Notes: generated by a model from the letters alone, not told the origin. Counted from the first letter of the stretch, positions 35,146-43,192 are shown. The stretch: DNA of 64,000 nt from Geobacillus sp. 46C-IIa (GCF_014679505.1 NZ_CP061474.1:2800001-2864000), one strand, 5' to 3'. Translations and numbers: made by a program.

Positions 35146-35818
35146 GCTGCGGTTCTTTGGCGGCTTTCTTTTTTTTCAGCGTTCCAACCGTAATGACAGC
35201 TGCAACAACAAGCAGCTCAAATCCGTATTTAATCACAGGGTTGGCAAAGTACTCTTTCAAAAACGGCTCGCCGACGATCATTTTTGATGCTGTCCAAGCG
35301 AGAACGCCAGCACCGATCGTGATAATAATTGGGAAGCGTTCAATCCATTTTAAAATGAGCGTGCTGCCCCATACCATGATCGGAACAGAAATGAGCAGTC
35401 CAAGGATCACAAGGAGAAAGCTTCCATGTGCGGCACCGGCGACCGCCAACACGTTGTCAAGCCCCATCAACGCATCAGCAATAATAATCGTGCGCATCGC
35501 TTCCCATAAACTTCCCCCCGCCTCGATATCATCGTGCCCCTTTTCCTCAACGAGCAGCTTATAAGCGATCCAGACAAGTAAGAGACCGCCGACAAGCAAG
35601 AGGCCTGGGATTTTAAGGAGCCATACAACGAAAATGGTGGCTAGCGCGCGAACGGCGACAGCACCAACCGTCCCCCAAATGATGGCCTTTTTTTGCTGAT
35701 GTTTTGGCAAGTTGCGGGCCGCGAGTCCGATGACAATCGCATTATCCCCCGCCAAGACAAGGTCAATAATGATAATCGACAGCAACGCTGTCCAAAACTC
35801 CGGAGAAAACAAATCCAC
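35126..35818 (-). CDS. TerC-family manganese exporter
   Basis: A 230-residue TerC protein (YkoY/YjbE type) with seven predicted helices and the ion-site motifs DLVLAGDNAIVIG (about 19-31) and ADALMGLDNVLAVAG (about 113-127). TerC proteins export Mn2+ or metallate secreted enzymes with it. It ends in a Lys/Pro/Ala-rich tail. It is downstream of a Mn2+-sensing riboswitch, with a DUF1232 gene in between, which strongly supports a manganese role. Confidence 0.9.
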   Translation of the reverse strand: MDLFSPEFWTALLSIIIIDLVLAGDNAIVIGLAARNLPKHQQKKAIIWGTVGAVAVRALATIFVVWLLKIPGLLLVGGLLLVWIAYKLLVEEKGHDDIEAGGSLWEAMRTIIIADALMGLDNVLAVAGAAHGSFLLVILGLLISVPIMVWGSTLILKWIERFPIIITIGAGVLAWTASKMIVGEPFLKEYFANPVIKYGFELLVVAAVITVGTLKKKKAAKEPQPKAANE

Positions 35819-35832
35819 AGCATCGTCCCCCT

Positions 35833-36105
35833 TTATAGGTTATATTTTTCCTTTAATGAAACTGGAGCCATCTTAATGACTTTCTGTAAAATAAACATGA
35901 AAACGGCCAAATCATCGATAAAACCAAATAACGCGAGCCAATCGGGAATGAGATCAAACGGCAACGCCACATACAACAGCAACAGCCCAACGGAGAACGC
36001 CTTTTTCCGCACCGGCACCTCGCGCGAAGCAAAAAATTCAACCAAAAATGGAAGAAAGCGTCGGACGTTTACGATTAAGCGAAGTCGTTTCCACCACTTG
36101 CGCAC
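35833..36105 (-). CDS. DUF1232 (YkvA-type) membrane protein
   Basis: A 90-residue DUF1232 protein: a basic N-terminus, then two hydrophobic segments joined by the family hallmark LPFDLIPDWL and the following Gly-Phe-Ile-Asp-Asp turn. I start it at a GTG preceded by GGAGGGAGATGAC; the two ATGs eight and seven codons earlier lie within or before that ribosome-binding site. It is 14 bases before terC, so the Mn2+ riboswitch should control both. A link between DUF1232 and manganese handling is not established to my knowledge. Confidence 0.82.
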   Translation of the reverse strand: MRKWWKRLRLIVNVRRFLPFLVEFFASREVPVRKKAFSVGLLLLYVALPFDLIPDWLALFGFIDDLAVFMFILQKVIKMAPVSLKEKYNL

Positions 36106-36200
36106 GTCATCTCCCTCCGTATTCATCATCGTTTATCCCATTAAGAATCGAGCCCATCTTCCTTTACGATTAGCTTCCCCCTTTCGTTTCATAAAAATAA

Positions 36201-36236
36201 GAAAAGACCTTTGCCATACTTGGTAAAGGTCTTTAA
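36201..36236 (-). terminator. Attenuator terminator of the Mn2+ riboswitch
   Basis: AAAGACCTTTACC, loop, GGCAAAGGTCTTTT on the minus strand followed by a T-rich tract. Its 5' arm repeats the 13-base arm of the aptamer hairpin just upstream. Confidence 0.85.
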
Positions 36237-36356
36237 GCAAACAAAGACCTTTACCGCAGCAGGTAAAGGTCTCGCTAACAACGTCACCGTTGCCAACAAA
36301 GCCGAGGGCGTACACCCTGAACTGACGACTTTGTTGTTAAAGCTACTCCCCTTTAA
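36236..36356 (-). promoter_or_regulatory. yybP-ykoY manganese riboswitch
   Basis: The minus strand carries AAAGGGGAGTAGC at its 5' end, a central AAAGTCGTCAGTTC arm and GGCAACGGTGACGTTG, then GCGAGACCTTTACC closing into a hairpin, all as in the yybP-ykoY family. It precedes DUF1232-terC, and TerC genes are the classical partners of this riboswitch. Confidence 0.9.
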
Positions 36357-36384
36357 CAAAAGGATATTTACTTTTTACAATTCC

Positions 36385-36414
36385 ATGATATTCAATGTTT
36401 ATGCGTCCTGTCAA
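36385..36414 (-). promoter_or_regulatory. Sigma-A promoter of the Mn2+ riboswitch operon
   Basis: TTGACA, 18 bases, TATCAT on the minus strand, about 30 bases before the riboswitch. It lies in the gap behind the sugE gene. Confidence 0.7.
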
Positions 36415-36524
36415 CGCAATTTTTTCTAACTGCAATAAAAAATCGAACTTTCCATCCCGGACGGAAGAAGGAATGGAGCGCTTGGCTTCGAAACTGGCCG
36501 ATAATTTCTTGCTCCTTCCGTTTT

Positions 36525-36845
36525 TTACTGCGCTGCCGTGAACTTTAAACCGATGATCCCAACGAGAATAAACAATAAAAAGATGATCCGCGGCGCGTTG
36601 ACGGGTTCGTTTAAAAACATCATGCCAATAACGACCGCCCCAAGCGCCCCGATTCCTGTCCATACCGCGTAGGCGGTGCCGATCGGCAAAGTTTTTGTCG
36701 CAATCGATAAAAAGTAAAAGCTGGCGATCATCCCGGCAACGGTCACGGCAGACGGCCACAGGCGGGTGAACCCAGCCGTATATTTCAGGGAAATGGCCCA
36801 GACGATTTCGAATATCCCGGCGACAATTAAGTATATCCACGCCAT
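36525..36845 (-). CDS. SugE/Gdx-type guanidinium exporter (SMR family)
   Basis: A 106-residue small multidrug resistance protein with four helices and the conserved membrane Glu (E13 in GIFEIVWA). The Gdx/SugE branch is indicated by the WAISLKYT and GTAYAVWTGIGALG segments. Gdx proteins export guanidinium in exchange for protons; the guanidine-I riboswitch directly upstream makes this assignment strong. In B. subtilis the same riboswitch controls a pair (YkkCD); here a single gene suffices, so a homodimer is expected. Confidence 0.92.
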   Translation of the reverse strand: MAWIYLIVAGIFEIVWAISLKYTAGFTRLWPSAVTVAGMIASFYFLSIATKTLPIGTAYAVWTGIGALGAVVIGMMFLNEPVNAPRIIFLLFILVGIIGLKFTAAQ

Positions 36846-36867
36846 GTTTCATTCCTCCTTTCAAAAA

Positions 36868-36916
36868 ATAAAAAAGCCGTGAGAAATATCAAAATGATAC
36901 TCCTCCCGGGCTTTTG
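36868..36916 (-). terminator. Attenuator terminator of the guanidine riboswitch
   Basis: GCCCGGGAGGAGTATCA pairs imperfectly with TGATATTTCTCACGGC and is followed by TTTTTTATTTTTT on the minus strand; it shares bases with the aptamer's 3' end (AAAGCCCGGGAG). Confidence 0.8.
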
Positions 36917-36993
36917 TCCCTCCGTGTACGCGAGAACGCCGCGCGTTTTCTCTCGGTCGCAGGCCGGCCGCAAAGCAGCCGCGGAACCCTAGA
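36898..36993 (-). promoter_or_regulatory. Guanidine-I (ykkC) riboswitch
   Basis: Family signatures on the minus strand: CTAGGGTTCCGCGGC at the 5' side, GCGACCGAGAG in the middle, ACACGGAGGGACAAAAGCCC at the 3' side. Upstream of a SugE/Gdx gene. Confidence 0.95.
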
Positions 36994-37021
36994 AAACCTT
37001 TTTCTTCCTTTATCCGCTGTT

Positions 37022-37050
37022 ATTGTATCATGTTCGTTGCCAACCGGCAA
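37022..37050 (-). promoter_or_regulatory. Sigma-A promoter of the guanidine riboswitch operon
   Basis: TTGCCG, 17 bases, TACAAT on the minus strand, about 30 bases before the aptamer. Confidence 0.6.
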
Positions 37051-37110
37051 CTGATTTGGCTTGCCGCATTACCGTCATAGAAGAAAGCAGATGGGACATG
37101 CCCACCTGCC

Positions 37111-37404
37111 TTATACCGGATCGTTATCAACATCGCTGTACGATTCAATCGCCTGATCGAGCGCCCGATAGGCCTCAGCGAAAGCGTTTGTCGCCGATTC
37201 ATCTCCAGCCTCGGCCAGCTCCATTCGTGCATTGCGCGCGTGAGTCACCGCACGGATGACATCTTCGATCATTTGCCGTTTGTCCCCGGCGCTCGCTTTT
37301 AACCGTTCAAGCTCATGAATCGCCCCGTCAAGACTCGTTGAGCGCGGTTCGTCAAACGATTGTTCCAGCTGCTCTTTCACACGCTCCAATATTTCTTTCA
37401 TCAT
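37111..37404 (-). CDS. Hypothetical helical acidic protein (97 aa)
   Basis: A 97-residue soluble protein made of three amphipathic helices (about 3-18, 23-55, 58-88), rich in Glu, Ala, Asp. No Cys and no membrane segment. I do not recognise the family. The start is one of two adjacent ATGs after AAAGGATGGG. It lies between the guanidine exporter and the cytochrome bd genes on the same strand but is separated from both by gaps. Confidence 0.68.
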   Translation of the reverse strand: MMKEILERVKEQLEQSFDEPRSTSLDGAIHELERLKASAGDKRQMIEDVIRAVTHARNARMELAEAGDESATNAFAEAYRALDQAIESYSDVDNDPV

Positions 37405-37489
37405 CGCCCATCCTTTCTTTATTCGTTATCATCCGCTAGTGTGGGCGATTGGCGGCAAACTATGCATTACTAAGACGCTGAAATTGTGT

Positions 37490-37591
37490 TTACTCATTTA
37501 CGTGCACATCTTTCAAACCAGCCCAAAACGCGGCGATGATCGACAGAGCGACGATGATCATCGGCGCATACATGATCAAAAATGTTTGCAT
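37490..37591 (-). CDS. cydS: CydS, 33-residue subunit of cytochrome bd oxidase
   Basis: A single-span 33-residue peptide (MQTFLIMYAPM start, VHVNE end) directly after cydB; its ATG shares one base with the cydB stop, and a second ATG lies one codon upstream. GGAAGGAGGAAAAGG precedes it. The length and sequence character match CydS of the Geobacillus thermodenitrificans bd oxidase structure, where it lies beside CydA near haem b558 and functionally replaces CydX. Too short to be found by usual gene-length cut-offs. Confidence 0.9.
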   Translation of the reverse strand: MQTFLIMYAPMIIVALSIIAAFWAGLKDVHVNE

Positions 37592-38619
37592 CATCCTTTT
37601 CCTCCTTCCCATTTTCCTTTGACATACGCCTTGTTAAACAAAAAGAGGCGCATAAGCAAATAAAGTGACGGAATTAATAACAGAAGGCCGGCAATAAACA
37701 CAACGATCAACGCCATAGCCATCGTCTCATTCGTAAACCCGTCATAAATTGTCAAATACGGGTATAACAAATACGGATAATGTGAAATGCCATAGGCGTA
37801 AAAGGCGAACGCATATTGAAACAAAAGCGCAATAAACGCCCAGCCGAACCGCCGTTGCCGCCAAAGCAGCCAAACGGTGGCGACAAAAAACAAAAAAGAG
37901 ACAGCCAGCATCCATGCCACGTTCCATAGGTTGGCGTAATGCTCGGGATTATGGTAGCGGAGCTGATAAATAATGAGCAGCGCTGACAACATCGTCGGCC
38001 CACTCCAAAGAAGAGCGTAGCGGCGCAACAGCGCCCTCGCCCGTTCATCCTTGGCCGCGTCCGCATAATATGTTAAGAAAACGGCAGAAATGTAAAGAAC
38101 GCTCGTCACACTTAACAGCACAATGCTCCATGACAACGGGCTTGCAAACAGCTTCCCATAATCAAGCGCAACGCCTGAGGCGCCTGCCTCTACAAACCCG
38201 CCTTCGGAAATCGTCAACACAATGGACAGCGAGGCCGGAATAAACACCCCCGTCAATCCATAAGCGATTAAATACCAGTTCCGTTCCGTCCCCCCATACG
38301 TATGAAACGCGTAGTACGAGCCGCGAATAGCTAACAAAATGATGGAGATGCTCGCCGGGACAAGCAAAATAGAACCATAATAATACGCCGTTTTCGGAAA
38401 AAAGCCGACAATGCCGACAAAGAAAAAGACAAGAAAGACGTTCGTCACTTCCCATACAGGGGAAAGATAGCGCTGAATGATGCGGTGCAAAATATGCTGT
38501 TTGTTTGCCCAATGGCTATAGGCGCTGAAAAACCCGGCCCCGAAATCAATCGAGGCAACGATAATGTACCCGAACAAAAACAGCCATAACACCGAGATGC
38601 CAATGACTTCGAGCGTCAT
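37591..38619 (-). CDS. cydB: Cytochrome bd oxidase subunit II
   Basis: A 342-residue membrane protein with about eight to nine helices, related to CydB (YthB type). The N-terminal region contains the conserved FGAGFFSAY segment. It pairs with CydA in a quinol:O2 oxidoreductase of the membrane. The start overlaps the cydA stop (ATGA), so translation is coupled. Confidence 0.93.
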   Translation of the reverse strand: MTLEVIGISVLWLFLFGYIIVASIDFGAGFFSAYSHWANKQHILHRIIQRYLSPVWEVTNVFLVFFFVGIVGFFPKTAYYYGSILLVPASISIILLAIRGSYYAFHTYGGTERNWYLIAYGLTGVFIPASLSIVLTISEGGFVEAGASGVALDYGKLFASPLSWSIVLLSVTSVLYISAVFLTYYADAAKDERARALLRRYALLWSGPTMLSALLIIYQLRYHNPEHYANLWNVAWMLAVSFLFFVATVWLLWRQRRFGWAFIALLFQYAFAFYAYGISHYPYLLYPYLTIYDGFTNETMAMALIVVFIAGLLLLIPSLYLLMRLFLFNKAYVKGKWEGGKG

Positions 38620-39962
38620 GGCGCCACCTCCCCGTTATTGGCCCGCTCTGCCAGCTCCCGTTCAACCGGGTTGCGGCGGAACATACGAACGAGCACTGTT
38701 GCGCTTGCAATTACTAACACCATATACAAAAGGCAAAACAAAACAAGCATCGTATCAACATGCGCAGACGATGTCGCTCCTTCCGCCGTTTTCATATAGC
38801 CGCGCAAAATCCACGGCTGCCGCCCGACTTCCGCTAAGTACCATCCCGCCTCAATCGCAGTCATCGCCAGCGGCCCTCCCGCCACCAGCAGTCCAAAAAA
38901 CCACTTTTTCGCCGTCCATTTCCAGCGGAAAATCGATCCTAGCCAATACGCGGCTGCGACAACCATTAAAAATACCCCGATCGTGACCATCACATCGAAT
39001 AAGTAATGAATGTATAGCGGCGGACGCTCATCTTCTGGAATATCATTTAATCCAGTCACAACCGCAGCGGGGTGGTTATGGGCTAAAATACTGAGGGCGT
39101 ATGGAATTTCTAAAGCATATTTCACTTCTCCGTCTTCTCCGAGCGTGCCGAACAGGATCAACGGTGCATGGGAGCTCGTTTCAAAATGCCATTCGGCGGC
39201 CGCCAGCTTTTCTGGCTGGTATTCGGCTAAAAATTTGCCCGATAAGTCGCCAATCAATGCACTGGCTACCGAAAAAATAAACGCCGTTTTCATCGTTAAA
39301 TGAAGTGCCTTGCGATGATAAATGTGACGATTGCCTTTCCATAAATGCCAAGCGGCGATCGAAGCAAGCACGAATGCTGACGTCATATACGCCGTCGCCA
39401 GCACGTGGGCGACTTTCGTCGGCATCGCCGGGTTGAACATCGCCGCGATCGGATCGATGTTGACAAGCTCGCCGTTTTTCAACTCAAACCCTTGGGGTGT
39501 ATTCATAAATGCGTTCACCATCGTAATAAACATGGCCGATGCTGAAGAGCCGATCGCCACCGGGATAAGCAAAAGCAAATGTTTTTTCTGATTTTCGAAC
39601 CGATCCCATGTATACAAATAAATGCCGAGGAAAATGGCTTCAAAAAAGAAGGCGAACGTCTCCATGAACAGCGGCAAGCTGATCACTTGGCCGGCGAGTT
39701 GCATAAAGTTCGGCCATAAAAGCGACAGCTGCAAGCCGATCGCTGTTCCTGTCACCACGCCGACCGCTACGGTGATGACAAAGCCGCGCGTCCAGCGGCG
39801 GGCGAGCAAAATATAATGCATATCGTTTTTGCGGATCCCAACCCACTGGGCAATGGCGATCATCAGTGGAATCCCGACACCGATCGTGGCATAAATGATA
39901 TGGACCGTCAGCGTCAATCCCGTCAAAATACGACTAAGCAACACCGGATCGTAGCCGTTCAC
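38616..39962 (-). CDS. cydA: Cytochrome bd oxidase subunit I
   Basis: A 448-residue CydA, the same length as the Geobacillus thermodenitrificans protein of known structure. Haem-ligand His near the N-terminus (LTVHIIYATIG) and the GRQPW motif (EVGRQPWILRG) are visible; the Q-loop region is short, as in the Geobacillus/YthA group. It holds haems b558, b595 and d and reduces oxygen with menaquinol under low aeration. The start is GTG, after AAAGGGGGGATGAATC. A 30-residue peptide gene lies immediately upstream. Confidence 0.94.
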   Translation of the reverse strand: MNGYDPVLLSRILTGLTLTVHIIYATIGVGIPLMIAIAQWVGIRKNDMHYILLARRWTRGFVITVAVGVVTGTAIGLQLSLLWPNFMQLAGQVISLPLFMETFAFFFEAIFLGIYLYTWDRFENQKKHLLLLIPVAIGSSASAMFITMVNAFMNTPQGFELKNGELVNIDPIAAMFNPAMPTKVAHVLATAYMTSAFVLASIAAWHLWKGNRHIYHRKALHLTMKTAFIFSVASALIGDLSGKFLAEYQPEKLAAAEWHFETSSHAPLILFGTLGEDGEVKYALEIPYALSILAHNHPAAVVTGLNDIPEDERPPLYIHYLFDVMVTIGVFLMVVAAAYWLGSIFRWKWTAKKWFFGLLVAGGPLAMTAIEAGWYLAEVGRQPWILRGYMKTAEGATSSAHVDTMLVLFCLLYMVLVIASATVLVRMFRRNPVERELAERANNGEVAP

Positions 39963-39976
39963 GATTCATCCCCCCT

Positions 39977-40069
39977 TTATGAAAACAAACGGCCAATCAA
40001 AGAAAGCAAGACAACAACCGCAACAGCAAAGCTAATCAACACGAGCATTTTTTCTTGTCGTTCCCACAT
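39977..40069 (-). CDS. 30-residue single-span membrane peptide upstream of cydA
   Basis: ATG with a GGGGGGA ribosome-binding site, 30 codons and TAA, ending 14 bases before the cydA GTG. The peptide has a charged head (MWERQEKM), one hydrophobic helix (about residues 9-25, LVLISFAVAVVVLLSLI) and an Arg-containing end. The size and shape resemble small cytochrome-oxidase subunits (CydX, CydS, CbdX) but the sequence is unlike CydS at the other end of the operon. It could be an extra oxidase subunit or assembly peptide; nothing here proves it. Confidence 0.7.
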   Translation of the reverse strand: MWERQEKMLVLISFAVAVVVLLSLIGRLFS

Positions 40070-40106
40070 ATCCGTCCCCCCGGACCAACAGACAATAACG
40101 AAAAAT

Positions 40107-40124
40107 TTGTGACAATCATCACAA
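40107..40124. promoter_or_regulatory. Rex-type operator in cyd promoter region
   Basis: TTGTGA-N6-TCACAA, a perfect 18-bp match to the Rex (NADH-sensing repressor) consensus, about 40 bases before the 30-residue peptide gene. Rex controls cyd genes in several Gram-positive bacteria. Confidence 0.75.
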
Positions 40125-40185
40125 ACTACCTACTTCATATTATTTCATAAGATCAGCCATATTATCCGGCATAATTTCGAATAAT

Positions 40186-40203
40186 TTGTGTCATTTTTCA
40201 CAT
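40186..40203. promoter_or_regulatory. Second, weaker Rex-like site
   Basis: TTGTGT-N6-TCACAT, two mismatches from the Rex consensus, 79 bases from the perfect site and nearer to spoVR. Paired spacing may allow looping or marks the true promoter-proximal site. Confidence 0.45.
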
Positions 40204-40221
40204 ATTCATCGTGACAAACAA

Positions 40222-40246
40222 AAAAAGCAGGATATCCCTGCCCTAA
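40222..40246 (-). terminator. Terminator of spoVR
   Basis: GCAGG-GATAT-CCTGC then TTTTTTTG on the minus strand, three bases after the gene. Confidence 0.8.
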
Positions 40247-40248
40247 TG

Positions 40249-41673
40249 TTATAAATATTTCCGATGCACCGTCTTCCCATCATACGTAAACAACATCGGC
40301 TTTTCCTCGACGACCGTCTCTATATGGACGGGACGCCCCCACAACTGATAAATGTACGGCAACACCTTTTCTAAATATTTCAAATCCAATTCAATTCCCT
40401 CGTACCAATGCTTTAAATACAACTCCCCGTTGCGCATATAGTCGCCGTCATTCACTGTAATGTACGGGAATCCGCCATTGACCCGCATGCTGACGAGCTG
40501 GTCGCGGATATGCTCCCAATGTTTGTCAACAATTTTGTAATCTTTTCCTTGCTTTTGGAACAAATACATATCTTCACGCATAATAAGCTCTTTCGTCAAA
40601 TAGTTGCGCAAAAACGAAATGTCGGACTCCAACTCACGCACTTCGAACAGTTTCGCCCGTCCCGATCCCGGTTTGATGCCATATTTTCTCATCTCTTCCG
40701 TCGGGTTGTTCCACCGCTCTTCAATGTCTTCAAAAATTTTCAACCCTAAATAGTACGGATTGATGCCGGTGCGCGACGGCTGCACGACGTTGGCGTTCAG
40801 CTTGGCAAACTCGATCGCTTCATCGCTCGTTAAATCCATCTCGCGTAAAATACGCTGATGCCAATACGTCGCCCAGCCTTCATTCATAATTTTCGTCTCG
40901 AGCTGCGGCCAAAAATAGAGCATTTCTTCGCGCATCATCGTTAAAATATCACGCTGCCAGTCCTCAAGCTCGCGGCTGTATTCTTCAATGAACAACAGCA
41001 CATCTTTTTCCGGCTGCGGCGGAAACTTGCGCCGTTTTTTTCGCGGGGGTGTTTTTGGCTTGTTCCGCTCATCAAGCGACCAAAGGTCATCATATGGCGA
41101 CGGTGTTTTCGCCGGTTCTTCTTCTTCATACACCTCCGTATCTTCCCATGTCCATGACAGCTTCGGCCGCAGGAGCGACGGGTCGATATGCTCTTGAATG
41201 GCCAAGACAGCATCTAAAAATTTTTCCACTTCCAGTTTTCCATATTGGTGTTCATACCGCTTAATCCGTTCAGCTGTCGCCGCCATGCTTTCCACCATAT
41301 CGCGCTTCGTGTTGCTGAAACGGACGTTGTTTTTGAAAAAGTCGCTATGCGCCAACACGTGGGCGACGATCAACTTATTTTGAATGAGCGTGTTCGTGTC
41401 AAGCAAAAACGCATAACAAGGATCTGAATTGATAACGAGTTCGTAAATTTTGCTTAATCCCAGGTCGTAATGCAGCTTCATTTTGTAAAACTGCTTGCCA
41501 AAACTCCAATGGGAAAAACGCGTTGGCATCCCGTAGGCGCCGAACGTGTAAATAATGTCCGCCGGACAAATTTCATAGCGCATCGGGTAAAAATCCAGCC
41601 CAAATCCTTCAGCAATTTCCGTGATTTCGGCAATCGCCCGTTCCAGCTCTTTCAGCTCGTCCTGCTGCATCCC
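40249..41673 (-). CDS. spoVR: SpoVR family protein
   Basis: A 474-residue SpoVR protein, close to the usual 468 residues. SpoVR is needed for normal spore cortex formation in B. subtilis; biochemical role unknown. Conserved segments include [14 protein letters not shown] (about 260-273) and [16 protein letters not shown] start at the ATG at 41673 after GGGGGGATTGGG, 30 codons inside the longest frame, where the family N-terminus begins. A Pro/Lys-rich stretch around residues 205-225 looks like a flexible linker. Monocistronic. Confidence 0.92.
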   Translation of the reverse strand, partial: GMQQDELKELERAIAEITEIAEGFGLDFYPMRYEICPADIIYTFGAYGMPTRFSHWSFGKQFYKMKLHYDLGLSKIYELVINSDPCYAFLLDTNTLIQNKLIVAHVLAHSDFFKNNVRFSNTKRDMVESMAATAERIKRYEHQYGKLEVEKFLDAVLAIQEHIDPSLLRPKLSWTWEDTEVYEEEEPAKTPSPYDDLWSLDERNKPKTPPRKKRRKFPPQPEKDVLLFIEEYSRELEDWQRDILTMMREEMLYFWPQLETKIMNEGWATYWHQRILREMDLTSDEAIEFAKLNANVVQPSRTGINPYYLGLKIFEDIEERWNNPTEEMRKYGIKPGSGRAKLFEVRELESDISFLRNYLTKELIMREDMYLFQKQGKDYKIVDKHWEHIRDQLVSMRVNGGFPYITVNDGDYMRNGELYLKHWYEGIELDLKYLEKVLPYIYQLWGRPVHIETVVEEKPMLFTYDGKTVHRKYL

Positions 41674-41810
41674 AATCCCCCCTTTTCCCCTTATCACAAT
41701 GTATGAGGAAAAAGGCGTTTTGATACGTTCAATCGTTTTGCCCCGAACACCTTCGGCTGCCACTCGTTTTCATTTTTTACTCATTTGATTATAATGGTCA
41801 TGTAGAAATC

Positions 41811-42437
41811 GTGGCGAAGCGTGGTGATAATTTGCAGCATTATTTGCACTATCTCATTGATCACTTTGGTTATATCGGCATTGTGATCGCGCTTATGCTC
41901 GGCATCGTCGGGCTGCCGATCCCTGACGAGCTGCTGTTGACATATGCCGGCTACCGCGTCTCGACCGGTGCATTTTCGTATCCGCTCGCCTTTCTTGCCT
42001 GCTCGCTTGGGGCAGCCATCGGCATTTCGCTCAGCTATATTCTTGGGATTACGCTCGGCTTGCCGTTTTTGCATAAATTCGGTCCGAAGCTTCATGTGAC
42101 AGAAAAACGGCTCGAGCAAACAAGAGCCCTATTCTCGAAGCTCGGCCCAACCGTATTATTCATTAGCTACTTCATCCCGGGCGTTCGGCATCTCGCCGCC
42201 TTTTGGGCCGGCATGAACGGTTATCATTGGAGGAAGTTTGCCTTGTTCGCCTACAGTGGAGCGATGGTGTGGGTCGCTGTCTTTTTGACGCTCGGCGCCT
42301 ATTTTGAAAGCCGCTGGACGACCCTCAAGCAGTACATTGATGCCTACCGCCCGCTGTTATTTCTTGTTTTTCCCATCGTTTTCGGCTTCGCCTTCTTCTA
42401 TCGGCACACCCAACAAAAACGAAAAACACCGGATTGA
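41811..42437 (+). CDS. DedA-family membrane protein
   Basis: A 208-residue DedA/VTT-fold protein. The family motif GLPIPDELLLTYAG (about 39-52) and the downstream FISYFIPGVRHLAAFWAG (about 121-138), with the conserved Arg, are present. DedA proteins flip lipids such as undecaprenyl phosphate or phosphatidylethanolamine across the membrane. The start may be this GTG or a TTG seven codons later; neither has a perfect ribosome-binding site. Confidence 0.86.
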   Translation: MAKRGDNLQHYLHYLIDHFGYIGIVIALMLGIVGLPIPDELLLTYAGYRVSTGAFSYPLAFLACSLGAAIGISLSYILGITLGLPFLHKFGPKLHVTEKRLEQTRALFSKLGPTVLFISYFIPGVRHLAAFWAGMNGYHWRKFALFAYSGAMVWVAVFLTLGAYFESRWTTLKQYIDAYRPLLFLVFPIVFGFAFFYRHTQQKRKTPD

Positions 42438-42455
42438 ACACCGGTGCTTTTTCTT
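42421..42455 (+). terminator. Terminator of dedA
   Basis: CACCGG/CCGGTG stem then TTTTTCTTTT, overlapping the last codons of the gene. Confidence 0.75.
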
Positions 42456-42467
42456 TTCCTGCCCACA

Positions 42468-42710
42468 CTATACGTTTTCGGTTGAATTGCAACGATACGT
42501 TTCCATCAGCAATCCCATAAACAAACCAAAACCAAACATCACCATCGAGGCCCCGATGATCCCAAGGCTGACAATCGTTAGGAAAAAGTCTCTGTTGTAA
42601 GCGCTTGCGATGAAACTAAGCAAAAAAAGCGCTGTTCCAACAATTAAGCCGACGGACGCCATCCATTTGCACATCTTTGTGATTTCTTGCCCTTCGTGCC
42701 CCTTGTTCAT
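42468..42710 (-). CDS. Hypothetical two-span membrane protein
   Basis: An 80-residue protein with a charged, Lys/Glu-rich head, a Cys in KMCKWMA, and two hydrophobic segments (about 16-36 and 46-66), ending with YRCNSTENV. I use the third ATG because it lies about nine bases after AAGGGG, while the first two ATGs abut that site. I do not recognise the family. It is convergent with dedA. Confidence 0.68.
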   Translation of the reverse strand: MNKGHEGQEITKMCKWMASVGLIVGTALFLLSFIASAYNRDFFLTIVSLGIIGASMVMFGFGLFMGLLMETYRCNSTENV

Positions 42711-42896
42711 TCTCATCATCCCCTTACTTAAAGGATACTATGCCTGTCACAAAATTGCAACATTTACTTTTCCTTTTTTATCTCTATTTCGGTTATAATT
42801 TATATTTTCCCTTATGACACAACATTTACAGGGCAACAAAACACCTTGGCGTCATACACTAACAATGACTCCTTCTCGATAAAGGAGGCATGCCGC

Positions 42897-43154
42897 TTGA
42901 ACACCGTCGACTACGATAAGGCGCTCTATTATACGCATCGCTCCGAGTGGGACAATTTACTCATTTTAATGGTGCGCACGCCTGATGACATGCTGTCGAA
43001 AAAAATTGAAAAGTTTCTCCACGCCTATAATTTCGAACACGACTATTCCGTCATTCAGGAAAGGCTCACGGCCTTGTTGCGCTACATCGACCACGCGCTT
43101 GAAGTGAGCGAACAAAAAATGGGAGTCGAGCAGTACGCCTATTTTTACTCGTAA
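42897..43154 (+). CDS. yhdB: YhdB-like protein
   Basis: An 85-residue soluble protein with TTG start eight bases after a near-perfect AAAGGAGG. Length, composition (VDYDKALYYTHRSEWDNLL at the N-terminus and YAYFYS end) and neighbourhood fit the YhdB family of Bacillaceae, of unknown function. Longer in-frame starts upstream lack ribosome-binding sites. Monocistronic and convergent with the phosphoglucomutase gene. Confidence 0.75.
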   Translation: MNTVDYDKALYYTHRSEWDNLLILMVRTPDDMLSKKIEKFLHAYNFEHDYSVIQERLTALLRYIDHALEVSEQKMGVEQYAYFYS

Positions 43155-43159
43155 ATCGA

Positions 43160-43192
43160 GCGGGGAATTGGTTTGCTCCAATTCCCCGCCGT
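43160..43192. terminator. Inverted repeat between yhdB and pgcA
   Basis: A perfect 12-bp stem (GCGGGGAATTGG arms) with a 6-base loop and no T-run on either strand. It lies between convergent genes, so likely a bidirectional stop or mRNA end-protecting hairpin. Confidence 0.5.
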
